Shown here in pieces: positions 10,930 to 20,441 of a stretch of 64,000 nt of DNA (positions within the stretch are counted from its first letter, which is position 1; each line of letters starts with the position of its first letter). The translations under genes and the position numbers were made by a program. A model generated the notes under the pieces. That model did not search any database and was not told the DNA's origin. It saw only the letters and a list, made by a program, of their open reading frames with translations. Source of the DNA: Trissonchulus latispiculum (lineage: Eukaryota; Nematoda; Enoplea; Enoplida; Ironidae). The DNA is taken from assembly GCA_030248195.1 (NCBI GenBank), contig JASAND010008784.1, positions 1-64,000 of the forward strand, given 5' to 3'.

Positions 10930-11175
10930 TATAGTCAAGCGGGAAAAAACCCACTTTTCAGATTCTTGGCCAGAACTTTTTAATGGTTTGACATATCGAA
11001 ATGCTAATTATACAGGTAGCTAGGCCTAGTCGTAAGCTTTCTTATGAGCTATAGAACACCTCTCTAGGGCGTGCCGTTAGCGAGAAAAATTGTCCCAAAC
11101 TGGCGGGAAAAAACCCATATGCGGGAATAAAACCCAACCCAAAAATTTTGGCAAGCTGCCAGGAGCATTTGTAAC
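10929..11175. mobile_element. Truncated copy B of the same family, abutting copy A
   Basis: Begins with TATAGTCAAGCGGG immediately after the end of copy A, continues with subterminal sequence parallel to copy A (GTAAGCTTTCTTATGAGCTA like 9947 on), and loses similarity near 11175. Confidence 0.7.
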
Positions 11176-11242
11176 TAGAGATGCACCGGGGCCGCCACTA
11201 CCGGGGCCGGGGCCTCATCATAGTGAACTTTCTTAAAAACAC

Positions 11243-11419
11243 TCAAATTATGCATATAAACAGCTGAAAAATTTTTCAAGGGGGGGGGGGGTCAAGTCAA
11301 AGAATCCATTAATCAGAACGAATTGGCAGGAGATCTATTTGAAGAGTGGGTACTCTTCTTTGATTCGGAATTGGTCAAATTATGCATATAAACAGCTGAA
11401 AAATTTTTCAAGGGGGGGG
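11243..11419. repeat. 45-bp direct repeat split by an 83-bp exact copy of 15685-15767
   Basis: 11243-11287 and 11375-11419 are the same 45 bp (CAAATTATGCATATAAACAG, then GAAAAATTTTTCAAGG). Between them, 11294-11376 is base-for-base identical to 15685-15767, including the hairpin GAAGAGT, loop GGGT, ACTCTTC. Confidence 0.9.
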
Positions 11420-13370
11420 CCCGACCATAGGTGTAATTGGGGGGTTTGGGGGGAAGGGGTAACCCCCCCCCAGCCATTTTTCAATCCCCCCCCAGAAATT
11501 TTTGGGGGCCCCCGGCCCCTCCAAACTGGGGGGGGGTACACACGAAGCGCAATTTTAGAAAACAATTGGAAAAGTTTTTCTAATTGTTTTCCAAAAACTT
11601 TCTATAAGTTTACTGAATATTTTCAAATTGTTTTCTAAACTCTTCCAATTGTTTTCTATTTGATTTCTGTTACTTTTTTTTCTAACGGTTGGCCCACTTT
11701 CTAATTGTTTTCTGGAAATTTTCTGGCTGATTTCTAATAAGTTTCTTAATTTTTTCTAAATGTTTTCCTTAAAAAAGTGGACATTTTCTTATTCTTTTCT
11801 CATTATTATCTGTATGTTTTCTAAAATACTTCTGCTGAATTGAAAAATCGCTACTTTTTTGCTCTTTCAGCTCCGCAGTAGTGCCGCAAAGTCGGCTCAG
11901 CGAAAAGTGACTATTTTTGTGGTTGTCGCGCAGGTCGATTCGACACTTATACGAGCTGGGTCTGATTTCTTTTTATATACAAATTGTGTATACAAGTAAC
12001 AAAAATGCTCCGCACAAAAGGGGATAATATGTGTGTTGGGCCTATGTCTATCCTTTAAATTCCGGCTGAGAAAGGCATATATCCGACACCGCAAAAGTTG
12101 CTCAGCTCACTTAGGGCTTTCATTTGATACCAAAATTGATTACTTTTGAAAAATTTTACTTTTGACCCAAAATCGCCTAAGTCCCCACCACAGCACTCTA
12201 TAGCCACTTTGGATACGCAGTTCTATGACAAAAGTTGCTCAGCTCACTTAGGGCTTTCATTTGATACCAAATTTTACCGCTTGTGAAAAATTTTATTTTT
12301 GACCCAAAATCGCCTAAGTCCCCACCCCACGCCACCACAGCACTCTACAGCCACTTTGGGTGTGCAGTTCTATGGCAAAAGTTGCTCAGCTCACTTAGGG
12401 CTACAGGATCTGCGCAGGATTTTGCGCAGCTTCTGCGCAGCTTATTTTACACTGTCTCCAGCCACTTTTCACACATATTATAGGGGTCGCTGCCGCGACC
12501 CCTATGATATAAAAAGCCCCAGCTTGTAAGTATCGACCTGCGCGACGACCACAAAAATAGTCACTTTTCGCTGAGCCGACTTCGCGGCACTACTGCGGAG
12601 CCTCAGTGCCGCTGTGGCGGAAAAACTAGTGATTTTTCAATTCAACAGCAAACACCAGAAGTATATTTAGAAAACATACAGATAATAATGAGAAAAAAAT
12701 AAGAAAATGTCCATTTTTTTAAGGAAAACATTTAGAAAAAATTAAGAAACTTTTTAGAAACCAGCCAGAAAATTTCCAGAAACCAATTAGAAAGTGGGCC
12801 AACAGTTAGAAAAAAGTAACAGAAATCAATTAGAAAACAATTGGAAAAGTTTAGAAAACAATTTGAAAATATTCAGTAAACTTATAGAAAGTTTTTGGAA
12901 AACAATTAGAAAAACGTTTCCAATTGTTTTCTAAAATTGGGCTTCGTGTGGGTAGTCGCGTCGAAGGCGCGAAAATTGTGCCAAAAATGGAGCATTTTTA
13001 GGGTATATAAATTTGGCAAAATTTTTTAAAAAAGTCCAAATTTGTGGCTTAACGTGTTTATTATCGCGAGAAATACACATTTATAACGGTTTTATGGACT
13101 TCTAGACTCAATATTGACCTTATTCTGGACTCAGAAACATGTTGGCAATCATGTTTTCGAGTTTAAAAACACTGTCTAATGTTAAAATTACTTAATGATT
13201 TCATGTTTTTCGGTATTAGCAATAGCTGAAAATGCAATTTTTGGCATAAAAATAGAAAAAATTTTTTGGGGGAAGTTTGGGGGGGGGTCTAAAAAGGGCC
13301 CCCCCCCCAAAATTCCGGGGGAAGGGAGCCCCCCCCCAACCCAAATCCCCGTTACACCTATGGGCCCGAC
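11418..13370. mobile_element. hAT-type MITE (CATAGGTGTAA family) with 8-bp duplication, interrupted by a foldback element
   Basis: The element runs 11426-13362, with ends CATAGGTGTAA and TTACACCTATG. GGCCCGAC flanks it on both sides (11418-11425 and 13363-13370), the 8-bp duplication of hAT elements. Removing the nested insert 11539-12950 leaves about 520 bp, close to the family copy at 29130-29666 (537 bp). The inner sequence (GAGAAATACACATTTATAAC, AACATGTTGGCAATCATGTT) is shared with that copy and with partial copies at 21780-22060 and 27982-28150. Poly-G/poly-C tracts near both ends give spurious Pro/Gly-rich frames. Confidence 0.93.
11535..12954. mobile_element. Foldback element with about 440-bp terminal inverted repeats, inserted in the hAT MITE
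   Basis: The left arm (11539 to about 11980) begins CACACGAAGC and is the reverse complement of the right arm (about 12530-12950), sharing long runs such as TTTCTATAAGTTTACTGAAT. GGTA flanks both ends (11535-11538 and 12951-12954), a likely 4-bp duplication. The middle (11985-12530) carries diverged units of the 147-bp minisatellite, the GCGCAG module and an 11-bp perfect hairpin (12480-12490 with 12495-12505). No transposase frame. Confidence 0.88.
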
Positions 13371-14089
13371 AGCGACACCCCAAAGGGAGGGGCCCAAATC
13401 GCAAAGGGGGGGCCCGGACCCCCCCCCCCCTGGCGCCGCCACTGCCCCTCCCCCACCCAACGTTTTCTCCAAGGTACCTATGCGGTATGCCCCTCCCCCC
13501 CCCTACCCGACCTCAACTACCCCCCCCCCCAAGCCTAGCTCAAACCTGCCTCCCCCTAAAATTGGGTCCAAACCAAATAAAAAATGCAAAATTTTTGAAA
13601 AAATTTTTTGCAACTACTGAAAATTTTTGAAAAAAATTAGAAAAATAGGCTATAAATCACCTATAAACAGCTAAAGATGGTTATTTATAGCATTTAAAAG
13701 GTTATATGCGCAATTATAAACCACAATCTGGGCTAATTTAGGCATCTTTTAGTACAAAATTGTCAATTTTCAAGCCCTATTTTCGCATACGAAAACTATT
13801 GGCAGAAGCTTTTGAGTACGTTTAACGTACTGTAAATCGAACAAGCAAAAGTTGTGTGCAAAAGTTTTGATGCAAGCTGTGGAGTTTAACTTTTTAAAAG
13901 TTTTGTGCCGGCTACGCAGCAAATGATATTACTGTGCTATAGTTGGCTATAACGTTTATAGTGGTCCCCCCTGCTACATTAGTGGAGATGGTTGGGATAC
14001 GAATAAAAGGAGGTGGGGTCGCAACGGTAACCCCCAGGTGGAAAATCTGCAGGAAGGGCCAATATTTATTCCTTTGTAAAAGGAAAAAA
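13371..14089. other. Poly-C rich then AT-rich spacer
   Basis: 13395-13560 is dominated by C runs. The rest is AT-rich. No gene; the Pro-rich frames are composition artefacts. Confidence 0.6.
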
Positions 14090-14515
14090 GAGGCGCTAGT
14101 AGGGGGCTCTTCTGGGCATGGGGAGGGGGCGAACCAAAAAGGGGAGGTCCCGCGTGGGGGGGGGGGACCCCCCCGGGGGGGGGGGGTGGGGGGGGGGCGG
14201 GGTGGGGGGGTCGGGGGGGGGGAGGGGGGGCGGGCGGGGGGGGGCCGCGGGGGGGGGGTGGTGAACGGGGAGGTTGGGGACGTAGCGGGGGCCCGCCACG
14301 GGGGGGCCCGGAGGGGACCCCCGGGGACCGGGGGCACCCCAGGGCGGGGGCGTGGGAAAACAATCCTACGCCCCGGGGAGGGGGGGGGGTCTGGGGGGGG
14401 GGGGCGGGGACCGGGGCCGCTCCGTCCCCTCGGGGGGGGGGGGGGGCGTGTGGGGGGCCCCCGGCGGGGGGGTATTGGGGTGGGGGACGGACGGTGGCAA
14501 GGCGAGGAGGCGTAG
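14090..14515 (+). repeat. Extreme G-rich tract
   Basis: About 425 bp dominated by runs of 3 to 12 G broken by single A, C or T, with very few T (core 14150-14500). It should form G-quadruplexes on the + strand. Long open frames on both strands here are only Gly/Arg or Pro runs. Confidence 0.9.
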
Positions 14516-14982
14516 TGTCGTAGTTACTTTTTTTTTTATAGTGAGGTAGTATCCTGATATGAGCCTAGGTTATACCAGTCTGGTGTGTATAGTCTATGAT
14601 GGTAGTTAATTTAATTCCATGGCTGGATGGTGGTTGAATATATGTTATTGTTGTGGTTGTATATTGGCTTTGGAGTGTAAGATTCGATATTTTTGGTTTT
14701 TGTTTGTGTGTTCTGTGTTCGTTCTGATCTAGATTGAGATTGTTACATTTTAGACTATCCAACATTTCTTCTACCGAGCATATAACCTAATTTGCATATC
14801 ATCCACATCTCACTTAAAGCTTTTGCAACCCAATTTGTAAGAGAACATGGAACGCAACGTAATATTTAACGCCATAAACCAGTTTCCGAAACCCTCTGCA
14901 TCTTTATCGCATGTTTAATTTTTCCCTTCAAAAATTTACGCTGTGGAGCAGTCATATGCCGTTAGAGAATAATGTATAATAG
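14516..14982. other. TG-rich spacer, no gene recognised
   Basis: Contains GGTTGTATATTGG-like TG-rich sequence; no domain or RNA gene seen. Confidence 0.45.
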
Positions 14983-15006
14983 CCGGCTACGCTGAGGCGT
15001 AGCCGG
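14983..15006. other. Perfect 10-bp hairpin, loop TGAG
   Basis: CCGGCTACGC at 14983-14992 pairs with GCGTAGCCGG at 14997-15006. Confidence 0.9.
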
Positions 15007-15504
15007 AAAAAGGAGCATTTTTACCTAAAAAAACTTGGGTACAGTTTAGGGGGGATCCTCCTCCCCCCCCCAAATTTCGGATTTTGGTGGGGTCCCCCGA
15101 GCCAACTTTGGACCTTCTACTCCCCACCCATGTCAATTTAGCGGATTTTGCTAATTTCAACTACGCAGAAAAAGACTGCTATATTCTGACTCTGCATGCT
15201 CGGTAATGTCACGTGGTGAACTTTATTTCTTGCGTAGTGTTTGCCATTTGCTTATATTTGGGAAAATAGAAACCTGTCAATCAAACGTCCGCCATATTGA
15301 AGTGTAATCCATAGGAAAGCGCGGGAAAATTTGACATTAAATTTGTAATGAAAAGACTTTCATTAGTGGTCAAAATGGGTCAAAATTGGTTAACCAGTTA
15401 ATTGTTTGGAAGAACGAACAACATCCTGTTAAATAGAAGATCATTGCATTTGATATGTTTCATCACGTTTGCCGGAATTAGAAGTCCAAGTTCATGTTTG
15501 TATA

Positions 15505-15531
15505 GATATTTTGCATTTGATAGAAAATATC
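15505..15531. other. Perfect 8-bp hairpin, 11-nt loop
   Basis: GATATTTT at 15505-15512 pairs with AAAATATC at 15524-15531. Confidence 0.8.
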
Positions 15532-15731
15532 AGAGTTGCCAGACTAAAACCACTAATTAATATTCCGGTCTTTACTCCAAAGGTTGAATTAATAATAGAA
15601 GTAGACTCATTTAATTGCTTAATAGGGATATCTCACCATCTGGAACACTAAGAATAACAGAACACACATATAAAACTAATATCTAAGTCAAAGAATCCAT
15701 TAATCAGAACGAATTGGCAGGAGATCTATTT

Positions 15732-15749
15732 GAAGAGTGGGTACTCTTC
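15732..15749. other. Perfect 7-bp hairpin with loop GGGT
   Basis: GAAGAGT pairs with ACTCTTC across the loop GGGT. The same hairpin is duplicated at 11341-11358 inside the copied 83-bp segment. Confidence 0.85.
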
Positions 15750-16180
15750 TTTGATTCGGAATTGGTCCGGGATGGGACCTTTTCAATCATATTGTCATCT
15801 GTGGCAGTTAAGGACCGTGTCAAAGCAATTCTAGCTTCTAATAGCAGAAAAGAATTGCGCAAATTTGTGTTTACGGTCATAAAAGCTCTCTAAGGTGCAG
15901 TTTTATGGTAAGAAAATGCCACATATTGGAAGATAGCCACGTAGGTAGACTTAAAACAGGTATATATATAGTTACATAATGTAAAATAAGCTTATCATCT
16001 GTTAGCTAGTGTTTATATTCATCGATTAGTGGTAATTAGGCCTTAATTAGTTAATTTTAATAATTTTTGGTCAGAAAACAACTTAGGTTCATTGGAAAGG
16101 CAATTTTCTCCTGATTCCAAAAATGCAATCCCCAGTTTTTAACTCCCAAAAATGAGTGAGTTATTAATGAAAATGTTTTA

Positions 16181-16210
16181 GTAAGATTACTTCTAATTTC
16201 GTAATCTTAC
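16181..16210. other. Perfect 10-bp hairpin
   Basis: GTAAGATTAC at 16181-16190 pairs with GTAATCTTAC at 16201-16210; loop 10 nt. Confidence 0.9.
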
Positions 16211-16313
16211 CTCTTTAAAAGGTTTGCCTGAAAATTGGCACTCTTCTACCTTTGTCTTAACTTTTTGGGAACTCCCTTTCCATTGTCTGGGAAACCGCCT
16301 GCTTCCAAGACAG

Positions 16314-16337
16314 CGTAGTAGTGGGAGTACTACTACG
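16314..16337. other. Perfect 9-bp hairpin
   Basis: CGTAGTAGT at 16314-16322 pairs with ACTACTACG at 16329-16337; loop GGGAGT. Confidence 0.9.
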
Positions 16338-16600
16338 TCCATTCATTCACTCTACGTGAGGCTTGTCCTCACTTGAACTCTTGTTTTGGGCCAAGAGGCC
16401 AGGAGAGAATTGCCTCTCCAGAAAGAAAAGTTAGTATACACTTTTGTGTACATAGGTAGGTCTGGAGGGGGCTTAGCCTGCTCCTTAATAATTTAAAATT
16501 AACGAAAATTGCTAAGAATAGGTAATAACATACGTAGAAATAGGAATTGTAGTTAGTTTTACCTAGAAAATTACGTATGATTTTTTATGCACATTTTTAG

Positions 16601-16665
16601 GCAATTGCTCCCTACTTCCTCGGTCAAGCGAGGACACTGAGCTTCTAGCAATAGGGAGCAATTGC
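16601..16665. other. Branched hairpin: 14-bp outer stem, 6-bp inner stem
   Basis: GCAATTGCTCCCTA (16601-16614) pairs perfectly with TAGGGAGCAATTGC (16652-16665). Inside, TCCTCG (16617-16622) pairs with CGAGGA (16629-16634). Confidence 0.92.
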
Positions 16666-16681
16666 TGCTAAGGTTGCTGTG

Positions 16682-16753
16682 TTGGCTTCTCTTGTTTGTG
16701 GCCAAATGTTTACCTGAAATTTCAAAGTAGGGGCCTAGGACAAGAGAAGCCAA
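16682..16753. other. Perfect 14-bp inverted repeat, 44-nt spacer
   Basis: TTGGCTTCTCTTGT (16682-16695) pairs with ACAAGAGAAGCCAA (16740-16753). It lies directly after the hairpin at 16601-16665. Confidence 0.92.
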
Positions 16754-16890
16754 AGAAAATTAAGAAGTTGGAAACAGACATATAAATTGTGCCCAAAGAT
16801 GGCACTTAAAATTATTTTTCCCATAATCGGCCAGGATTGGCCAGATTTTTAAGCCCCATTTCAGCCGAATCCCTGAAAGTTGAAATTTAA

Positions 16891-16962
16891 GTCCGAAACT
16901 TCCCCCTTTGGTTGCATTTAAATGTTAACCAAAATTTTATAAAATTTCAGAAAGTTTCGGAC
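16891..16962. other. Nested hairpin: 11-bp outer, 7-bp inner stem
   Basis: GTCCGAAACTT (16891-16901) pairs with AAGTTTCGGAC (16952-16962). Inside, TTTGGTT (16907-16913) pairs with AACCAAA (16927-16933) around the palindrome CATTTAAATG (16915-16924). Confidence 0.92.
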
Positions 16963-16981
16963 CCTGAAATTAATTAGAAAA

Positions 16982-17039
16982 GTGGTCAGTTGGGGGCAAT
17001 ATTTCGCCATTATCGTTAATCTTCACCCCAACTGACCAC
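16982..17039. other. Perfect 14-bp hairpin
   Basis: GTGGTCAGTTGGGG (16982-16995) pairs with CCCCAACTGACCAC (17026-17039). A 6-bp hairpin (CCAGGC at 17039, GCCTGG at 17054) follows immediately. Confidence 0.92.
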
Positions 17040-17080
17040 CAGGCCCAAAAAGAGCCTGGAACATCATGTGTCAAAGATAG

Positions 17081-17118
17081 GAAGCTTCTGGAAGTTTCTA
17101 GAAACTTCTAGAAGCTTC
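17081..17118. promoter_or_regulatory. Perfect eight-unit heat-shock element
   Basis: Eight pentamer half-sites alternate without a break: GAA at 17081, 17091, 17101 and 17111, and TTC at 17086, 17096, 17106 and 17116, every one in the exact 5-bp phase of nGAAnnTTCn. Heat-shock factor trimers bind three or more such units, so eight would be a very strong site. The whole 40 bp is also a near-perfect palindrome, with one mismatched pair. No heat-shock protein gene lies nearby; the flanks are the hairpin-dense non-coding block. Function is inferred from motif geometry only. Confidence 0.75.
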
Positions 17119-17156
17119 CACCCAAAATCAAAGAAGTTTCCCGTCTCCTTTGCTGT

Positions 17157-17188
17157 CACTGAGCTGTCAGGGAGCTGTCAGCTCAGTG
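17157..17188. other. Perfect 10-bp hairpin
   Basis: CACTGAGCTG (17157-17166) pairs with CAGCTCAGTG (17179-17188), 39 bp after the heat-shock element. Confidence 0.88.
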
Positions 17189-17209
17189 GCCAACCTCAAA
17201 ACTCACTTC

Positions 17210-17277
17210 AGTGTTCGTTTCACATTTGTAGAAGTAGGTCGCAAAAATTTCCAAGAAAAGAACGGTCGACGAACACT
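17210..17277. other. Perfect 9-bp inverted repeat, 50-nt spacer
   Basis: AGTGTTCGT (17210-17218) pairs with ACGAACACT (17269-17277). Confidence 0.75.
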
Positions 17278-17591
17278 TACAACTTGAGGGGTCTTTGGGT
17301 TTATTATGCCCGACCCAACTTTACTGGCTAGGACAAAAAGAGATATTTGCTATTTTTTCGGCCCCTGGGCCATTTTTTATACTTATGCGGGCAAGAGGCC
17401 AATTCTTTCCTTTTTGCCAAGTCACGGCCTTTGATGGCAATTTTTTATTCTGAAGAAGGCCCTCGTGGCTATGGGGGTTTTGTAGTTTACGGGATTTGAG
17501 TGGGGACCTCACCTTTTGAACTTGAGATTGAGGGTCCCTTAATTACGACCCTAATTTAATTAAGCTAATTATAGGGATCTTTTACCCCACA

Positions 17592-17614
17592 GCCGGCAAC
17601 TAGGTGTTGCCGGC
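17592..17614. other. Perfect 9-bp GC hairpin, loop TAGGT
   Basis: GCCGGCAAC (17592-17600) pairs with GTTGCCGGC (17606-17614). Confidence 0.92.
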
Positions 17615-17855
17615 CATATTCTGTAACGAAGGCGCTAATGATCTAAAAGTCACTGTTCTGGTAATTGTCCTTGTTTTCAGCGTTAGGTCGGCTTCAAAAT
17701 TATCAGGTTTCTAAAATATAGGTTATTTTCGAACTGAATCTAAAACCTTGAGTCTTTACACTATCTTGTTGATTAATAATTCTGAGTTTTGAGGAGGAAT
17801 AGCCGGCTTCCTCTATTCAGTAAATTAAAACATAATACGTTTTATAGTTTTGTTT

Positions 17856-17882
17856 AATAATAATTGCTTGGCAATTATTATT
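17856..17882. other. Perfect 12-bp hairpin, loop TTG
   Basis: AATAATAATTGC (17856-17867) pairs with GCAATTATTATT (17871-17882). A further 8-bp hairpin follows (AGGAAAAC at 17926, GTTTTCCT at 17939). Confidence 0.9.
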
Positions 17883-18185
17883 CACTCGGGCTTTCACAAG
17901 TTTCGATTAAACTTTGTTTCAAGCGAGGAAAACATTAGGTTTTCCTAAATTCAAGTTACCAAGTTTCAAAGTTTCCCAGAGTTCAAGTAAACAAAACAGC
18001 AACTCTTACAGAAAATTCCCAAAATGTGCATAAACCAATAGTTTAGGGAAGTACCTAGAATTTAGATTAGAAATAGAAAAGTTAGTAGTTAGGATTGTTT
18101 AACATGATTAATAATGGTAATGTTATGTTTAGTAATTATGTTATATTTCAGGAATTTAGGAGGTATTAGCTAAGTTAGAATGTGT

Positions 18186-18640
18186 GAAAGTGTGTGTGTG
18201 TGAATGTCCGTTCTGTGTATGTTTGTATGCGTGAGGCAGATCACATAAACTCCTTCTGCTCGACGAAGGTTGTGAGAACTGCAAGAATGAGAACGAAGGA
18301 TCGAATTAGCGTGTGTGTGATGTGTATGAAAGTGTGAAAATGAGTGTATGAATGAGGCAACTCATGTAAATTCCCTTGTGCTGTAAAGGTTTTGAAGTTT
18401 GCCGGGTGTGACTGTTATTATGGTATTAGGCAGGACAAGGGTGGATCTGATTAGCAGTCACCCAAACATTAACAATACAGTACGTAAGTGTGAATTTTGT
18501 GTGAATGTCGTATAAGTGTGTCAGCAGTAGCACAGTGTGAATGTCGTGTGAATGTCGTATCAGTGTGCCAGCAGTGGCACTGTGTGAATGTTGTGTGAGT
18601 GTCGTATAAGTGTGCCAGCAGTGGCACGGTATAAATGTTA
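18186..18640. repeat. GT-rich minisatellite region with about 46-bp units carrying a hairpin
   Basis: Units starting GTGTGAATGTCGT and ending CCAGCAGTGGCAC lie at about 18500, 18535 and 18582. In units two and three GTGCCA, loop GCAG, TGGCAC forms a perfect 6-bp hairpin (18565-18580 and 18612-18627). An older direct repeat (18186-18290 and 18310-18400) precedes it. Confidence 0.75.
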
Positions 18641-19029
18641 CATAAAAATATATGTGTAACTGATGAATGTGCGTCTTTAGCTAAGTTTGTAATAAATAAA
18701 TGGTTGTATGTTGAATGAAGCAATCGATGGTAAAAGAGTATATGCGTTTGTGTGTATATGTGTTTTCTATTCCAGTACCTGTGCTATTACGGGTATTACG
18801 AAATAATCATCTAGGAGTCAGATTATAAGCAGGAGATTGCGTAATTAGAAGTTAGATTTAGTTAGTGATGTGTGTGAGTCCGATTGGACTGAATGGGTGT
18901 CGAAATGTAGTCTTAATGTGCATAATTGAGGTATGAGTTAAAATATGCAAATGAGGTAGTGAATCCAGGCCTAGGGTCAAGGGGACCCCGGATTAGGTCA
19001 TAACCATCAGATAATGCCCAGGAAGTCCT

Positions 19030-19075
19030 CGATTCGTCCGCATAGGCAGCCTTACGTGATAGGGCGGACGAATCG
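19030..19075. other. Perfect 12-bp hairpin
   Basis: CGATTCGTCCGC (19030-19041) pairs with GCGGACGAATCG (19064-19075); loop 22 nt. Confidence 0.92.
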
Positions 19076-19471
19076 CAACAAAAGGACGCTGTGTTTAATC
19101 CGAAGTGTACAATGCTGACATTATTCTGGCTGAAAATTCAAATCTCCTGCATTCTTTATTAAATTTACCTAGGTCTACGTAAGAAGTCAGTAAAAAATAC
19201 TGTATTGATTACTTTTAACTATCACGATTTCCATCTAAAACCTGCGGTTACTGCTGTTCCTATTTGGAATACGTAATATTGTGATCTTTATGCTTGCCAG
19301 TGCTATGTTTCTTAACTTCGTTCAATGGGACGGAATTGCGTTCGACATCTTAGCATCCGTCGAGTTTAGGCCACAAAAATAGGCTATAAACCAATAAAAA
19401 TATAAATAAATCAATTACAGCACACATGGCGTTTGACTCGAACAGGGTAACCCCAAAAAAATAGGATATAC

Positions 19472-19499
19472 AATTATTAGTTACGTACGGTTAATAATT
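19472..19499. other. Perfect 8-bp hairpin
   Basis: AATTATTA (19472-19479) pairs with TAATAATT (19492-19499); loop 12 nt containing TACGTA. Confidence 0.8.
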
Positions 19500-19593
19500 A
19501 ATAAGTGCCAGACTATCTTTCAATCGTAATAAAAGTGACGTTTATGCACTAGTTTGTAGTTTAATGTCGAAATTACAGTTTTGAATAAATCTA

Positions 19594-19617
19594 TGCAGGA
19601 AATGGGTATTTCCTGCA
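19594..19617. other. Perfect 10-bp hairpin, loop GGGT
   Basis: TGCAGGAAAT (19594-19603) pairs with ATTTCCTGCA (19608-19617). The arms share the word GCAGGAAAT with the hairpin at 19825-19856. Confidence 0.92.
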
Positions 19618-19792
19618 GTTTGGGACCAGAAATCGTCCTAAACTAACCAGAGCCACAATTATGGTATCATTTTTGTATAATAGCCGGATAATGGCTGTAA
19701 CCATCAATTCGATCTAAATATTGGGTTCTTGCTTGTGATCAGAAATCCAGAATTACTCGAACTCGGTTGCGGTAATCTTGGACAGTACAGCA

Positions 19793-19875
19793 GCAGAATG
19801 TATGTTACAGAGACGTGTTTAGTCGCAATTTCCTGCACAATAGTGCAGGAAATTGCTCAAAATATTACATTCTGC
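19793..19875. other. Nested hairpin: 10-bp outer stem, 14-bp inner stem, loop AATA
   Basis: GCAGAATGTA (19793-19802) pairs with TACATTCTGC (19866-19875). Inside, GCAATTTCCTGCAC (19825-19838) pairs with GTGCAGGAAATTGC (19843-19856) across four bases. All pairs are perfect. Confidence 0.93.
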
Positions 19876-20010
19876 AAACTATGGTCTTTACAGTCAGAGA
19901 TAACATAAAAGCCTTCAAAATTTCACACTAAAATTAGCGAGTTTTAAACGTTTTAACAATTTCAAGATGACAAGTTCGTGCTTAAGATCTGAAAGCCAAA
20001 AGAGTGAATA

Positions 20011-20039
20011 ATGGTTGCTGGGTTCGATTCCCGCACCAT
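20011..20039. other. 10-bp hairpin with two bulged T, loop TTCGATT
   Basis: ATGGT, GC and GGG (20011-20022, with bulged T at 20016 and 20019) pair with CCC, GC and ACCAT (20030-20039). The loop resembles a tRNA T-loop, but no cloverleaf can be built around it. Confidence 0.75.
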
Positions 20040-20296
20040 AACTGTGTAACTAATGGGTTTTAACCCATTTGATTCATGTGCGTAGTCGAAAGATCTCCTG
20101 CCTGAATAATCTGTCGTGCCTCTGAAGAGATAACTTGGTGATTAATTGGTTTGGAACAGTATCTGGAGCCGGAAGTGCTCAGTCCGTTGGTATCAGTCGA
20201 ATCGATATTTGGATCCTATAGCTGTAGGTGTTCTAGTCTATTTGGAAGTGTAGCGGAACATTTGAGGCAGAGACAATTCGTGCAGCATCAGAATCA

Positions 20297-20331
20297 TTTG
20301 CGGTGTTTAAAACCGACTGTAAAACCGCAAA
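20297..20331. other. Perfect 8-bp hairpin
   Basis: TTTGCGGT (20297-20304) pairs with ACCGCAAA (20324-20331). Confidence 0.8.
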
Positions 20332-20441
20332 ATTTGCCAGTGAACCGAACGTTCACTCCTTGATTCTTGAACAGAAAACTCTGTAATTTCATTCTACTAC
20401 TTAATTCGTTGAAAAATGATGATCCCTACTTTCGTCTACCT

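Noticed and set aside
13195..14515. Pro-rich and Gly-rich proteins up to 190 residues
   Set aside because: These are translations of C and G homopolymer tracts inside a MITE end and a G-rich block; both strands are equally open.
19970..20045. tRNA gene or LTR-element primer binding site (GGTTCGATTCCCGCACCA)
   Set aside because: Only six bases separate the T-loop from CCA instead of thirteen, no 5' half or acceptor stem exists, and the sequence is explained better as a bulged hairpin. No LTR pair was found.
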